DNA from: an uncultured Pseudomonadales bacterium
GTDB lineage: Bacteria > Pseudomonadota > Gammaproteobacteria > Pseudomonadales > Pseudohongiellaceae
Direction of reading: 5' to 3'
DNA: 6,425 nucleotides
NCBI GenBank assembly: GCA_938082955.1
Contig: CALKDE010000038.1
Span: forward strand, 1 to 6,425
A program made the position numbers and the translations under genes. Position 1 is the first letter of the stretch, and every line of letters begins with the position of its first letter. The notes under the pieces were generated by a model. The model saw only the letters and a program-made list of their open reading frames with translations. It ran no database searches and was not told where the DNA came from. This document shows positions 6,361-6,425 of the stretch, one piece after another.

Positions 6361-6425
6361 CAACGATTAGCCTCTATCACAATCGTGATTGCTCAAAATC
6401 CCGGGCAGCATTGGCTCTGCTTGAA
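6357..6425 (+). CDS. ArsC-family reductase, N-terminal 23 residues (3' end outside window)
   Basis: The frame starts at GTG 6357 and is open to the edge, giving MTTISLYHNRDCSKSRAALA plus LLE. This is the N-terminus of the thioredoxin-fold ArsC/Spx-like family, where YHNPxCSKSR carries the catalytic cysteine (Cys12, with His8 nearby). In glutaredoxin-dependent arsenate reductases this Cys attacks arsenate. The family proline after Asn9 is replaced by Arg10. Only 23 residues are visible, so a true arsenate reductase cannot be told from YffB-like relatives. The GTG overlaps the TGA of the yihY-like gene (GTGA), and AGGAG lies upstream, so the two are probably one operon. The same yihY-arsC order is one I recall from Pseudomonas. 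Confidence 0.85.
   Translation, partial: MTTISLYHNRDCSKSRAALALLE

Overview
The window looks like ordinary chromosome from a gammaproteobacterium, probably of the Pseudomonas-like branch rather than the Enterobacterales. This rests on AspRS, ProRS, YihY/BrkB and ArsC-type proteins that read like gammaproteobacterial versions, and on a gene neighbourhood (aspS near proS, followed by yihY and an arsC-like gene) that I recall from Pseudomonas. The exact taxon cannot be set from this sequence.

Layout. Positions 1-1058 (minus) hold the N-terminal 352 residues of aspartyl-tRNA synthetase, cut off by the window edge. Positions 1163-1531 (minus) encode a small FmdB-type zinc-ribbon protein upstream of aspS in the same direction. 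A perfect TATAAT on the minus strand at 1625-1630 probably drives both, and five 11-bp tandem repeats lie just upstream of it. Positions 1532-2520 carry no confident gene: they hold this promoter and repeat array, two weak small ORFs (1885-2046 and 2083-2262), several inverted repeats, and an A+T-rich stretch leading to the promoter of the next gene. Positions 2521-2907 (plus) encode an HU/IHF-fold nucleoid protein with a basic N-terminal extension, followed by a strong stem-loop terminator at 2995-3025. Positions 3119-4864 (plus) encode a complete bacterial-type prolyl-tRNA synthetase with its editing insertion. Positions 4990-6360 (plus) encode a YihY/BrkB six-helix membrane protein. Its stop codon overlaps the GTG start of an ArsC-type reductase that runs off the right edge (6357-6425).

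Functionally, two translation operons (fmdB-aspS leftward, proS rightward) flank a chromatin-protein gene, and a membrane protein-ArsC pair follows. AspRS carries His30 and Gly81, the residues linked to non-discriminating enzymes, so it may also charge tRNA-Asn with Asp for GatCAB to correct. I see no sign of a new multi-gene system. The least explained sequence is the 1532-2520 gap, mainly the 11-bp repeat array against the promoter and the dyads at 2112-2191 and 2392-2419.
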